Shown: positions 27,228-36,224 of the stretch, piece after piece
Layout: each line of letters starts with the position of its first letter
How positions within the stretch are numbered: position 1 is the stretch's first letter
Source: Streptomyces sp. GKU 895
GTDB taxonomy: Bacteria > Actinomycetota > Actinomycetes > Streptomycetales > Streptomycetaceae
Direction: 5' to 3'
Length of the DNA stretch: 64,000 nucleotides
Assembly (NCBI GenBank): GCA_002027195.1
Contig: MWJO01000005.1
Coordinates: 62,001 to 126,000 of the forward strand
The notes under the pieces: model-generated
Seen by the model: only the letters and a program-made list of their open reading frames with translations
Databases searched by the model: none
What the model was told of the DNA's origin: nothing
Program-made: the position numbers and the translations under genes

Positions 27228-28082
27228 GTGGGCGAGAGGCGACCTGAGACACCCGCGGAGGCGGAGGGGACGGCTGGGCTCTTCGTCGCGCTGGGCAAGA
27301 TGCTGAAGTTCCTGCGGGAGCGGAAGGGGCTGACGCAGAAGGAGTTCGGGGAGGTCGTGGGATACGGCCCGGACACGATCTCGGCGATGGAGCGGGGGGT
27401 GCGGACCCTGCGGCCCGAGGTGCTCGTCAAGGCGGATGAGGTGCTGGATGCCGGGGGGTTGTTGCTGGAGGTGGTTCCGGAGGTCGAGGCTGCGATGACG
27501 AAGGCTAGGACGAGGCATCCGGAGTGGTATCGGAACTACGCCGGGTTGGAGGCGGAGGCGGTTGAGCTGCATTTCTACGCCAACCATGGCGTGCCGGGCC
27601 TGCTGCAGACCGACGACTACGCACGGGCGGTGTTCACGAGGCGGCGACCGTTCCTGGACGAGGAGACGATCGAGAGGCGTGTTGCGGACCGGCTCTCTCG
27701 GCAGCAGGTCTTCGAGCGTCGGCCCGCGCCGATCGTGAGTTACGTCCTCGAAGAGATCGTGCTGGACCGGCCGATCGGTGGGCGGCGTGTGCACGCGGAT
27801 CAGCTTCGGCGTCTGCTGAGCGTGGGGCGGATGCAGAACCTCGAAATCCAGGTGATGCCGACCCAGGCAGAGGAACACCCCAACATGGACGGCGCGTTCA
27901 ACCTACTGACACCCCGGGGGCACGGGCAGGTGGCGTACACGGAGGTCCAGGGGTATCCCCGGTTGATCACCGACCCGGAAGAAGTCCGCAGGATCGTGGA
28001 CCGCTATGGGATCATGCGGGCCATGGCACTCTCCCCCGCAGAGTCCCGGAAGTTGATCGAGCAGAAGCTGGAGGAGCTATGA
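27228..28082 (+). CDS. XRE-family regulator with DUF5753 domain
   Basis: About 284 residues; GTG at 27228 follows the GGGAGGGG site at a usable distance. The helix-turn-helix is at about 15-70 ('GLTQKEFGEVVGYGPDTISAMERG'); DUF5753 fills the rest ('YANHGVPGLLQTDDYARAV', 'SYVLEEIVL', 'QVMPTQAEEHPNMDGAFNLL'). It ends on an ATGA overlap with the DUF397 gene. Pairs of this kind (for example the WhiJ and Scr1 systems) act on development or antibiotic production; the DUF397 partner is thought to modulate the DNA-binding protein. Confidence 0.9.
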   Translation: MGERRPETPAEAEGTAGLFVALGKMLKFLRERKGLTQKEFGEVVGYGPDTISAMERGVRTLRPEVLVKADEVLDAGGLLLEVVPEVEAAMTKARTRHPEWYRNYAGLEAEAVELHFYANHGVPGLLQTDDYARAVFTRRRPFLDEETIERRVADRLSRQQVFERRPAPIVSYVLEEIVLDRPIGGRRVHADQLRRLLSVGRMQNLEIQVMPTQAEEHPNMDGAFNLLTPRGHGQVAYTEVQGYPRLITDPEEVRRIVDRYGIMRAMALSPAESRKLIEQKLEEL

Positions 28083-28273
28083 ACAACGAGCAGCTCACTT
28101 GGTTCAAGTCCAGCTACAGCGGCGGCGAGGGCGGCGAATGCCTGGAGGTCGCCGTCAGCCCCGGCACCGTCCACCTCCGTGACTCCAAGAACAGCACCAG
28201 CCCCCGGCTCACCCTCACCCCTGCCGCTTGGTCCGCCTTCCTCTCAGGGGAGTTGATCGGCGAGCGGCGCTAG
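28079..28273 (+). CDS. DUF397 small regulatory protein
   Basis: A 64-residue protein with the DUF397 pattern: 'WFKSSYSGGEGGECLEVA', 'VHLRDSKN' and 'SPRLTLTPAAWSAFLSGE'. Its start overlaps the XRE gene stop (ATGA), the standard arrangement. It probably binds or antagonises the XRE-DUF5753 protein. Its last 30 bases overlap the end of the convergent NACHT gene. Confidence 0.92.
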   Translation: MNNEQLTWFKSSYSGGEGGECLEVAVSPGTVHLRDSKNSTSPRLTLTPAAWSAFLSGELIGERR

Positions 28274-31200
28274 CGCCTCCGCCGCCGCCAGCATGCGCGC
28301 TGCCTCCGTGCGCACGTCTGCGTCCTCGTCCGCCTCGGCCCGCTCCCGCAGCAGCGGAGCCGTGGCCGGGTGGGCGGGCCAGCCGTAGGCCAGGGACTGG
28401 ACGGCGGCGATGCGCGGCCAGGGGTGAGGGTCGGCGACGGCTCGGTCCCGGAGGAGCGCGGCGCCATTCTCATCCGTCTCCTGCACGGCCCACCATTGCA
28501 GGACGTCGGCTCGCATCCTGGGGTCGGGATCGTCCACGGCCCGCGCCTGGAGGATCTCGCGGGTCGTGTCGTCGTCTCCCGAGGTCGTGACCAACAGGGC
28601 CAGAGCCACTTCCCGCACCGAGGGGTGAGGGTCCTCGGCCACGCGGTTGCGGATCAGGGCGCGGATGTCGACATCGCCTCGGTAGTACCTCGTCGCACGC
28701 AGTGCCTCCGCCCGGATTCCCTCTGCCGGGTCGTTCATCAGGCGCTCGAAGGTCAGCTTCCATGTGGCGGCCTCGTGGCTCCTGTGTCCGCACAGGTCCG
28801 TCAGAGCTGATTCGCGTACATCGGGCTCGGGGTCGTGGAGAAGATGGCTGCGGACGAGCTCCCAGGTCTCCTCCCTCTCTCCGCCCAGCTTCACGAGCCC
28901 GCTGAGCGCCGAGTCCCGAACCTGACTACTGGCATCTTCGGCAAGGCGCTCGCGCAGGAACTCCCAGGTGCCGGGGTGCGAGCCCGTCGTCCGCGCCAGC
29001 ACCGCGCATGCCGCCGACCGGACCTGTGGGTGCGGGTCATCGAGTGCCCGCTGACGGAGGAATTCCCAGGTGTCGGCGTCGTCTCGGCCGAGCGTGCGCA
29101 AGGCGTACAGGGCGTCGGTCCGGACGAACCAGTACTCGTCCTCGACGGCGACTCTGCGAGCGAGCTCCCAGTCGCCCAGTTGCTCAACCAGACGCAGGAC
29201 GGCGGTGCTCCGGACCCAGTCGCTCGGATCGTCGGCCACCCGGCCGCGCACGAGCGCCTCGATGTCCTCGTGGTGGAGCAGGTTCTCCAGACCGTCGACC
29301 GCACGCGATCGAACTCCCTCCTCGGGGTCCTCGACGGCCAGCCGGCACAGCACCGCCCTGACTGAGGGGTCGTGAATCCGGTACTCGGCGAGCAGCCCCA
29401 CCGCTTCAGCGCGCTTCTCCGCGTCGCCCTCGGAGCCGGCGAACTCAAGGACGGGCTCCCACAGGGCCTCGGCGTCGTCCCGCATCGACAGCGCGAAGGC
29501 ACGCACGACCAGTGAAGGGTCCTCGGTAGAACGGTTCTTGAGGAGTCCGCGAGCGTCGACTCCGTCGAACCCGGACAGAAGCTTCAGTGCCGCTCTGCGC
29601 ACATACTCGTCGGGTTCGGCCACCGCCCCCTGCCGGAGCAGGCCGCGGACGTGCGGTTCCGCGCCCCAGCGCGCCGCCAGCATCTCCAGCAAGGCCCTGC
29701 GGGCCGACGACACATCGGCAAGCACCGCCATCACCTGCGGCCACGCCGGTGCCTGATAGAGGGCGGCTGCGATCCTCCCGGGCTGCGCCCGGTCCCTGAA
29801 CTGGCCCCGCAGATGGAACCAGCGCAGCAGTCTGGGCCTGCCGCTCCAGTGCGGCGGAAACGTCCTGAGCGCGGAGGCGATCCCCTCGTCCGCTTCCAGC
29901 AGGGGGTAACTCGAGTCCGCCGCCTCCAGGCCGACGATGATCGCGTCGACCACGGCCCTGCTCTGCGCCGCCAACGCTCCGATCCTGCGGACCTCGCCCA
30001 GCGCCCGCACGGCAAGCGCCAGCAGCTCCCCCTTCCAGAGCGCACCGACTCGCCGCCGATGCAGCTCCAGCAACCGGTCGACCGCCGCCCCCGCCTCCCG
30101 CTCCCCCAACTGCCCCACGACCAGCAGCAACACCTCATGCCACGCCGGATCCTCCGCATGCCCGGCGAAGATCTCCTCGATGAACTCCTCCGGCGTCCAC
30201 TCCCGTTCGCGCGTGTAGCGGTGGTCGATGTCCACGGCTGCCAGGTACTCCAGGAAAGCCCGGTGGACGAAGCCGTACACCCCGACCCCGTAGTGGCTGA
30301 GGATGAAGTTCCTTTCCCTGAACTGCCGCACCATCACCCGCGCCGCCGACACGGCCTGCGCCAGCGGGAGTTCGTACTGCTCACGCACATAGTCCCGGAA
30401 CGTCTCCAGCAGTACGTCCTGATGGATGTGGTTGCCCGCGATGCCGCCCTCGCCCTCCTGCATCCGCCGCGCGACCAGGCGCAGCAACTCGTGCCGGTCC
30501 TCGTCGCCCAGGTACGACAGGGCCTCGACTTCGCCCGGCGCTCGCAGGTGTTTGGCGTGCTCGTCCCAGTGAGCCACCAGAACCGCGACAGCGTGCCGGT
30601 AGACGCCCAGGCGGTCCCGGGGCAGGTCCCGACGTCGTCCGACGATGGCAAGGATCGTCAACAGCAGCGGATTTCCCGCGAGTTCGGCTACCGGTCGAGA
30701 GTGGCTCACGGCATCCGTCAGCCGTCTGCACAGGCGGGTGGAGCGCTCCTCGTCGTGGGGGTAGGCAGTGGCATACCACTGGCGGGCGAAGCACTCGATC
30801 TGCCGGAGGCTCAGTTCCTGGACCATGTGGTGGGAGAACCCCGCGTGTTCCAGCACCCCTCGCCGGTAGCCGATGACACGCGAGGTCACGATCACGCGGG
30901 CGCCGCCGGTACCGCCGTAGCGGCCCGCGAAGTCCGCGATGCGGTGGCTGACCTGTGCGCGGGCGGCGGGGTCGAAGAGTTCATCGAGACCGTCGAAGAC
31001 GACCACGGCTCGCCCCTCGGCCAGCAGCCGATCCACGACCGCCGGGGGCGGGGCCATGCCCTTCGTGCCGTGCAGGTAGGCCAGGAAGTCCTCGAACGTC
31101 CGCTCCCGCCACTCCCCCGTCGCGTACTCGCGCAACTCCACGACGAGGGGTACCCGGCCGGCCAGCGCTGCCAGCGGGTCCTCCGCCCCCGTCGCCTCCC

Positions 31201-31756
31201 GCGTGAGGGTGAGCGCAAGGTGCCGGGCCAGCGTCGACTTGCCCGCGCCTGGGTCGCCGAGCAGGACGAGGCGGCTCTCGCCTGGGTCGGCGAGCACGTC
31301 CAGGGCATCGCGTGCTGGCCGTTCCGCGTACGCCTGCCGAGCCCGCTCCAGCGCTTCCCTCTCCAGCCCGGGCGCCAGACTCGACGGCCACTCCCCCGCG
31401 TCCACCAACCGCTGCCGGATGTCCCGCGGCAGCTCGACGGGCGGCGGGTCGGCCCGTACCGTCGGCGCCACGAACACCTCGTCCAGCCCGACCGGCGGAT
31501 GCTCCCCCTCCTCCGTGGGGATCAGCACCTCCAGGTCCAGCCGTCCGTAGGTCTCGCGGATGCGCCCCGCGTAGCGCCGTAACGCCTCGTCGATCTCCGC
31601 GTCCGAGAGGTCCACCGCCCCCGGCGCCTGTTGCACGTACTGCTTCCCGATGATCGTCAGGCTGTTGCCGTCACCGCTCACCGCGGCGGTGACGTCACCG
31701 CCGACCCCGATCGACCGCGCTCCACCCGCCGTTACCTGTTCCCTGTCGCGCCCCAT
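28244..31756 (-). CDS. NACHT-domain STAND NTPase with HEAT repeats; probable defence protein
   Basis: A 1170-residue cytosolic protein. The first 40 residues hold a short beta-like 'IGVGGDVTAAVSGDGNSLTI' repeat; a helical linker follows; the NACHT core begins at about 165 with Walker A 'GDPGAGKST', Walker B 'AVVVFDGLDEL' and a sensor 'VIVTSRVIGYR'. 'GFVHRAFLEYLAA' marks the winged-helix end of the module (about 500). From about 680 to the end run many 30-residue HEAT-like repeats ('dp.p.VRsaAl..L'), a likely sensor for ligand. Bacterial NACHT proteins of this form are known antiphage systems. Codon 59 is TTA, so translation should need the bldA tRNA. It is convergent with DUF397 and divergent from the PIG-L gene. 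Confidence 0.85.
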   Translation of the reverse strand: MGRDREQVTAGGARSIGVGGDVTAAVSGDGNSLTIIGKQYVQQAPGAVDLSDAEIDEALRRYAGRIRETYGRLDLEVLIPTEEGEHPPVGLDEVFVAPTVRADPPPVELPRDIRQRLVDAGEWPSSLAPGLEREALERARQAYAERPARDALDVLADPGESRLVLLGDPGAGKSTLARHLALTLTREATGAEDPLAALAGRVPLVVELREYATGEWRERTFEDFLAYLHGTKGMAPPPAVVDRLLAEGRAVVVFDGLDELFDPAARAQVSHRIADFAGRYGGTGGARVIVTSRVIGYRRGVLEHAGFSHHMVQELSLRQIECFARQWYATAYPHDEERSTRLCRRLTDAVSHSRPVAELAGNPLLLTILAIVGRRRDLPRDRLGVYRHAVAVLVAHWDEHAKHLRAPGEVEALSYLGDEDRHELLRLVARRMQEGEGGIAGNHIHQDVLLETFRDYVREQYELPLAQAVSAARVMVRQFRERNFILSHYGVGVYGFVHRAFLEYLAAVDIDHRYTREREWTPEEFIEEIFAGHAEDPAWHEVLLLVVGQLGEREAGAAVDRLLELHRRRVGALWKGELLALAVRALGEVRRIGALAAQSRAVVDAIIVGLEAADSSYPLLEADEGIASALRTFPPHWSGRPRLLRWFHLRGQFRDRAQPGRIAAALYQAPAWPQVMAVLADVSSARRALLEMLAARWGAEPHVRGLLRQGAVAEPDEYVRRAALKLLSGFDGVDARGLLKNRSTEDPSLVVRAFALSMRDDAEALWEPVLEFAGSEGDAEKRAEAVGLLAEYRIHDPSVRAVLCRLAVEDPEEGVRSRAVDGLENLLHHEDIEALVRGRVADDPSDWVRSTAVLRLVEQLGDWELARRVAVEDEYWFVRTDALYALRTLGRDDADTWEFLRQRALDDPHPQVRSAACAVLARTTGSHPGTWEFLRERLAEDASSQVRDSALSGLVKLGGEREETWELVRSHLLHDPEPDVRESALTDLCGHRSHEAATWKLTFERLMNDPAEGIRAEALRATRYYRGDVDIRALIRNRVAEDPHPSVREVALALLVTTSGDDDTTREILQARAVDDPDPRMRADVLQWWAVQETDENGAALLRDRAVADPHPWPRIAAVQSLAYGWPAHPATAPLLRERAEADEDADVRTEAARMLAAAEALAPLADQLP

Positions 31757-31857
31757 GGCAGGACGTTAGCGGGCGGGGCGCAGGGGGAAACGCCTAAACG
31801 GTCAAAACGCGGACAGATCTCGACGGCCACTGGGCAGCGTCGCTACCCTGCATCCTC

Positions 31858-32613
31858 ATGCCCCTCCCCAGCCTTCTCGGCGTCTTCGCCCACCCCGACG
31901 ACGAGTCCCTGTCGGCCGGTGGCCTCCTCGCCCAGCATGCCGCCGCCGGCGCACGCACCGCCGTGGTCACCGCGACGTGGGCCGAAGGCACGCCCCGGGA
32001 CGGGGAGTTGGCGGAGGCGCTCCGTGTCCTCGGCGCCGGGAAACCGCGCCTGCTGGGGTACGCCGACGCCCACGTACCGGCGTCCGCGCCCGACCGGCCT
32101 CGTCTCTGCGACGCGCCTCTCGACGATGTCGTACGGGAACTCGTCGGGCACATACGGGAGTTCCGGCCCGAGGTCGTCGTCACGCACGACGCCCACGGCG
32201 GGCTCACCGGGCACCCCGACCACGTCTACACCCACCGCGTGACCGTCCTCGCGGCCCAGGCGGCCAACTGGAAGCACCTCTATCCCGAGGCGGGCGACCC
32301 CTGGCAGCCCCGCGATCTCTACCTCGCCACCTACCCCGACTCCGCCGCCCGTGACCTGGGCGGGCAGCTGATGCGGCCGGGGCTGGCCTCCTACAGCGTC
32401 CCCGACGAGTGGATCGCCGCCGCCATCGACGTAAGCCCTTTTCTCGAGACGAAGTTGCGCGCCATCGCCGCCCACCACACCGAGGTCGCACGCGGTGCCC
32501 TGCCCGGGCGGCTCGCCGCGTACCCGTTCGCCGAGCAGGCCCGGCTGCTGTCCACCGAGTGGTTCATCCGCCACGGCGACACCAGCTCCACGCCACCCCG
32601 ATCGGCGTTGTGA
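31858..32613 (+). CDS. PIG-L/LmbE-family deacetylase
   Basis: A 251-residue zinc-dependent deacetylase-type protein. The metal motif A-H-P-D-D-E is at about residues 11-16 ('GVFAHPDDESLSAGG'), and the second His lies in 'THDAHGGLTGHPDHVYTHR'. Family members remove N-acetyl groups from sugar conjugates, including mycothiol-related substrates in actinomycetes; this protein is not close enough for me to call MshB or Mca. It has no signal peptide. The start is an ATG at 31858. Confidence 0.88.
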   Translation: MPLPSLLGVFAHPDDESLSAGGLLAQHAAAGARTAVVTATWAEGTPRDGELAEALRVLGAGKPRLLGYADAHVPASAPDRPRLCDAPLDDVVRELVGHIREFRPEVVVTHDAHGGLTGHPDHVYTHRVTVLAAQAANWKHLYPEAGDPWQPRDLYLATYPDSAARDLGGQLMRPGLASYSVPDEWIAAAIDVSPFLETKLRAIAAHHTEVARGALPGRLAAYPFAEQARLLSTEWFIRHGDTSSTPPRSAL

Positions 32614-32622
32614 ACCTCGTCG

Positions 32623-34539
32623 TCAGCGCTCGTACAACGCCTCGATCTCCCGCGCGAACTCCTGCATCACCGTCTCCCTGCGCAGTTTCATCGACGGCGT
32701 CAGGTGACCGTCCGCCTCCGTGAAGTCCCTCGGCAGCACCTCGAAGCGGCGGATGGATTCGGGGCGGGAGACGAGCTTGTTCGCCTCGTCCACCGCGCGT
32801 TGGATGATGGCCTGCAACTCGGCGTCGCCCGCGAGGAGTTCGGCGGGCACCGGGTGCTTGCCGTTCATCTGGCGCCAGTGGTTGATGCCGTCCATGTCCA
32901 GGGTGATCAGGGCGGCGACGTAGGGGCGGCGGTCGCCCACCACCATGCACTGGGAGATCAGGGGGTGTTGGCGCAGCCAGTTCTCCAGGGGGGCGGGGCC
33001 ACCGTCTTGCCGCCCGCCGTGATCAGGAGTTCCTTCTTCCTGCCCGTGATCGTCAGGTAGCCCTCGTCGTCCAGGCTGCCGATGTCCCCCGTCGCGAACC
33101 AGCCGTCGACCGACGCCGGGGTCACTCCGCCCGCGTTCGGGTCCCAGTAGCCGCGGAACACCGGGCCGCCGGCCAGCAGGATCTCGCCGTCCGCCGCTAT
33201 CCGCACCCTCATGCCGGGCAGGGGCCAACCGACCGTGCCCAGGCGGGGCTTGAGCGGCGGGGTCACCGTCGCCGCGCCCGTCGTCTCCGTGAGGCCGTAG
33301 CCCTCGTAGATCTCCATGCCCGCCCCGGCGAAGAACGCCGCGATGTTGCGGCCGAGCGGGGAGCCGCCGGAGATGATGTGGCGCACACGGCCGCCCATGG
33401 CGTTGCGGATGCGGCGGTAGACCAGGGGATCGTAGAAGGTGCGGGCCGCCTTCAGCGCCGTACTCGGGCCGCCGCCCGTGCCCGCCGCCTTCTCCTCCAT
33501 CGCCTCGCCGTAGCGGATCGCCACGTTCGCCGCGCGGTCGAAGGCCGAGACCCGGCCGCCGGCCTCCGCCTTGGCGCGCGCGTTGTTGAAGACCTTCTCC
33601 AGCATGTAGGGGATGGCGAGGAGGAACGTCGGGCGGAAACTCGACAGGTCCGCCAGCAGGTCGTCCGACTTCAGGCTCGGCGCGTGCCCCAGGCGGACCC
33701 TTGCGCGGACGCACGCCACCGCCACCATGCGGCCGAAGACATGGGACATGGGGAGGAAGAGGAGGGTCGCCAGCTCCTCGTCCGAGCGGGACTTGAAGAC
33801 GGGGTGGAGGATCTCGATCGCGTTGTCGACCTCGGCGAGGAAGTTGCCGTGCGAGATCGCGCAGCCCTTGGGGCGGCCGGTGGTGCCGGAGGTGTAGACG
33901 ACCGTCGCGAGGGTGTCGGGGACCAGCATGCCCCGGCGTACGTCGACTTCGGCGTCGGGGACGTGGCTGCCCAGTTCCGCCAGGCGCTCCACGTGGCCCT
34001 TCTCGATGACCCACAGGTGGCGCAGGTCGCAGCCGGTTCAACTCCGGGCCCAGGGCGGAGGCTTGGGAGACGGTCTCCGTCACCAGCGCCACCGCGCCCG
34101 AGTCCTGGAGGATCCAGCGGGTCTGGAAGACCGAGGACGTGGGGTAGATGGGGACCGTGACCAGACCGGCCGCCCAGGCGGCGAAGTCGAGGAGGGTCCA
34201 CTCGTAGATCGTGCGGGCCATGACGGCGATGCGGTCGCCGGGGACCAGGCCCTCCGATATCAGGCCCTTCGCCAGCGCCAGCACCTGCGCGGCGAAGTCG
34301 GCCGAGGTCACGTCCGACCAACCGCCGTCCGGCGTACGGCGGCTGAGCACCCGGTCCCCCGGGCCCGCCTCCGCGTTCTCGAACGGCAGGTCGGCGAGGG
34401 AGCCGTGCGTCACCGGCGACACGACCGGCGGGACGGACACCTCGCGGACCTCGCCGTCCAGCCGACGTATCTCCGGTGCCACCAGCACGGGCGCGCCGTC
34501 GTAGTCGGTGGCAGCGGCGTAGGGCAGGGACGACGACAT
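32623..34539 (-). CDS. long-chain acyl-CoA synthetase (AMP-binding); frame broken twice
   Basis: The ATG at 34539 follows AGGAG. Three segments of one FadD-like protein of about 638 residues lie in two frames: the N-terminal third ('DRVLSRRTPDGGWSDVT', 'RIAVMARTIYEWTLLD'); the middle from about 34030 ('HLWVIEKGH', the AMP motif 'VVYTSGTTGRPKG', 'GYGLTET', 'TITGRKKELLITAGGK'); and the end from about 32995 ('APLENWLRQHPLISQCMVVGD', 'LTPSMKLRR'). The catalytic motifs are intact on both sides of the breaks. One break is a missing C in a C run near 32990, the other an indel near 34030. The enzyme activates fatty acids with ATP and CoA and sits next to the thiolase/FabG/MaoC cluster. Confidence 0.83.
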   Translation of the reverse strand: MSSSLPYAAATDYDGAPVLVAPEIRRLDGEVREVSVPPVVSPVTHGSLADLPFENAEAGPGDRVLSRRTPDGGWSDVTSADFAAQVLALAKGLISEGLVPGDRIAVMARTIYEWTLLDFAAWAAGLVTVPIYPTSSVFQTRWILQDSGAVALVTETVSQASALGPELNRLRPAPPVGHREGPRGAPGGTGQPRPRRRSRRTPGHAGPRHPRDGRLHLRHHRPPQGLRDLARQLPRRGRQRDRDPPPRLQVPLGRGAGDPPLPPHVPCLRPHGGGGVRPRKGPPGARAEPEVGRPAGGPVEFPPDVPPRHPLHAGEGLQQRARQGGGRRPGLGLRPRGERGDPLRRGDGGEGGGHGRRPEYGAEGGPHLLRSPGLPPHPQRHGRPCAPHHLRRLPARPQHRGVLRRGGHGDLRGLRPHGDDGRGDGDPAAQAPPGHGRLAPARHEGADSGGRRDPAGRRPGVPRLLGPERGRSDPGVGRRLVRDGGHRQPGRRGLPDDHGQEEGTPDHGGRQDGGPAPLENWLRQHPLISQCMVVGDRRPYVAALITLDMDGINHWRQMNGKHPVPAELLAGDAELQAIIQRAVDEANKLVSRPESIRRFEVLPRDFTEADGHLTPSMKLRRETVMQEFAREIEALYER

Positions 34540-34583
34540 GGGCAGCTCCTGGGGCACGCAGCTCAATACCGCTCTGCTGCATA

Positions 34584-34602
34584 GGTACGCACCGGGCGTA
34601 CC
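34584..34602. promoter_or_regulatory. palindrome upstream of the acyl-CoA synthetase
   Basis: A perfect 7-5-7 inverted repeat GGTACGC-ACCGG-GCGTACC, 45 bases before the synthetase start, in an otherwise empty 287-base gap. A possible regulator site; it differs from the palindromes at 36167-36196. Confidence 0.4.
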
Positions 34603-34826
34603 CGGACGTTCACCGGCGAGTGCGACTTGTGGGGTTACCGGCAGTCAGGTCTTGGGGACCCGGCGATCTTAGGAGGCCTACGTGGCGAGCTTGTGAGGGT
34701 TCGGGGAGGCTCCCGGGCCGGGTCTGTGCAACATCTGGCGCAAAGTGAGCCTTTGTCAGTTACGTGTGAACCAATGTCACGCCGGTGCGGCCGGGACGGC
34801 ATCTCCGGCACCGCCGTCACCGCCCG

Positions 34827-36107
34827 CTACGGCCGTTCCAGTACCGCCGTCACCCCCTGCCCGCCCGCCGCGCACACCGAGATCAGTCCTCGCCCCGGGC
34901 CGCCCTGCTCGGCGAGCAGCTTGGCCAGCGTCGCCACGATCCGGGCGCCGGTCGCGGCGAAGGGGTGGCCGGTGGCGAGGGACGAGCCGGTCACGTTCAG
35001 CCGGGCGCGGTCCACCGGGGTCAGCCCCGCCTTCTCCCAGGCCGCCAGCGTCGCCAGCACCTGGGACGCGAACGCCTCGTGGACCTCGATCAGGTCGAAG
35101 TCGTCGATGACCAGACCCGCCCGCTCCAGCATGCGCGGCACCGCGTGCGCCGGGGCCATCAGCAGGCCGTCCCCGGCCGGGTCCCCGGCGACGAAGTCCA
35201 CGGCCGCCGTCTCGTACGCCGTCAGATACGCCAGCGGTTCCAGTCCGCGCTCCGCCGCCCACTCCTCCGAGGCGAGCAGGACGACCGCGGCGCCGTCGGT
35301 GAGCGGGGTCGAATTCCCGGCCGTCATGGTCGGGTCGGGGGCGTCGAGACCGAACACCGGTTTCAGGGCCGCGAGTTTCTCGGCCGTCGACCCCGGGCGC
35401 AGGTTCTGGTCGCGGTCCAGGCCGCGGAACGGCATCACCAGGTCCGCGAAGAAACCTCGCTCGTACGCCGCCGCCAGCCGCTGGTGACTCGTCGCCGCCA
35501 GCTCGTCCTGGGCCTCGCGCGTCACGCCCCACGCGCGTGCGGTGACGGCCGCGTGCTCGCCCATCGACAGGCCGGTGCGGGGCTCGGCGTTGCGCGGGAT
35601 GTCGGGGATCAGATGCTTCGGGCGGAGCCTCGCCAGCTCCTTCAGCCGGCCGCCCGCCGACTTCGCCCTGCGGGCCGCCAGCAGGATGCGCCGCAGGTCG
35701 TCGTTGACGCCGAGCGGGGCGTCGCTCGCGGTGTCCGCGCCGCCCGCGATCGCGGACTCGGTCTGGCCGAGGGCGATCTTGTTGGCGGCGGCGACGACGG
35801 CCTGGAGGCCGGTGCCGCAGGCCTGCTGGATGTCGTACGCCGGGGTCGTCGGCGCCAGCTTCGAGCCGAGGACCGTCTCGCGGGCCAGGTTGAAGTCGCG
35901 GGCGTGCTTGAGGACGGCCCCGGCGACGAACTCGCCCACCGCGCCCGGTTGTTCGAGCCCGAAACGGTCCACCAGGCCGTCGACCACCGCCGTCAGCATC
36001 TCCTGGTTGGAGGCGGTGGCGTAGGGGCCGTCGGAGCGGGCGAAGGGGACGCGGCTGCCGCCGATGATCGCGACCCGGCGCGTCACCGGTGCCTGAAGAA
36101 GGCTCAT
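34827..36107 (-). CDS. fadA: acetyl-CoA acyltransferase (thiolase), FadA2-like
   Basis: A 426-residue thiolase with both catalytic cysteines ('QQACGTGLQA' and 'CAAGGQGV') and the His motif 'GHPFAATG'. It starts 'RRVAIIGGSRVPFARSDGPY', as mycobacterial FadA2-type thiolases do. It cleaves or condenses 3-oxoacyl-CoA in fatty-acid metabolism. The divergent HMW-FabG and MaoC genes encode the reductase and dehydratase that would handle the same chain, matching the Rv0241c-Rv0243 gene group of M. tuberculosis. Two palindromes lie in the shared promoter gap. Confidence 0.9.
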   Translation of the reverse strand: MSLLQAPVTRRVAIIGGSRVPFARSDGPYATASNQEMLTAVVDGLVDRFGLEQPGAVGEFVAGAVLKHARDFNLARETVLGSKLAPTTPAYDIQQACGTGLQAVVAAANKIALGQTESAIAGGADTASDAPLGVNDDLRRILLAARRAKSAGGRLKELARLRPKHLIPDIPRNAEPRTGLSMGEHAAVTARAWGVTREAQDELAATSHQRLAAAYERGFFADLVMPFRGLDRDQNLRPGSTAEKLAALKPVFGLDAPDPTMTAGNSTPLTDGAAVVLLASEEWAAERGLEPLAYLTAYETAAVDFVAGDPAGDGLLMAPAHAVPRMLERAGLVIDDFDLIEVHEAFASQVLATLAAWEKAGLTPVDRARLNVTGSSLATGHPFAATGARIVATLAKLLAEQGGPGRGLISVCAAGGQGVTAVLERP

Positions 36108-36166
36108 CTCGACCTGCTCCTCCTGCGTGACATGGGACTGCGTGCCATGGACTGCGTGACATAGGA

Positions 36167-36179
36167 TTACCTCCGGTAA
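36167..36179. promoter_or_regulatory. operator palindrome in the fadA/fabG gap
   Basis: A perfect 5-3-5 inverted repeat, TTACC-TCC-GGTAA, with two bases separating it from a second palindrome. The half-sites look alike (TTACC and TTACT), suggesting two binding sites for one TetR-type dimer. Confidence 0.55.
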
Positions 36180-36180
36180 C

Positions 36181-36196
36181 CTTACTCCAGAGTAAG
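36181..36196. promoter_or_regulatory. second operator palindrome in the fadA/fabG gap
   Basis: CTTACTC-CA-GAGTAAG, a perfect 7-2-7 inverted repeat, 28 bases before the FabG start. A probable site for the TetR protein encoded at 38752-39396. Confidence 0.6.
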
Positions 36197-36224
36197 CAAG
36201 AGAGCACCGAGTGGGGAGACGGCC

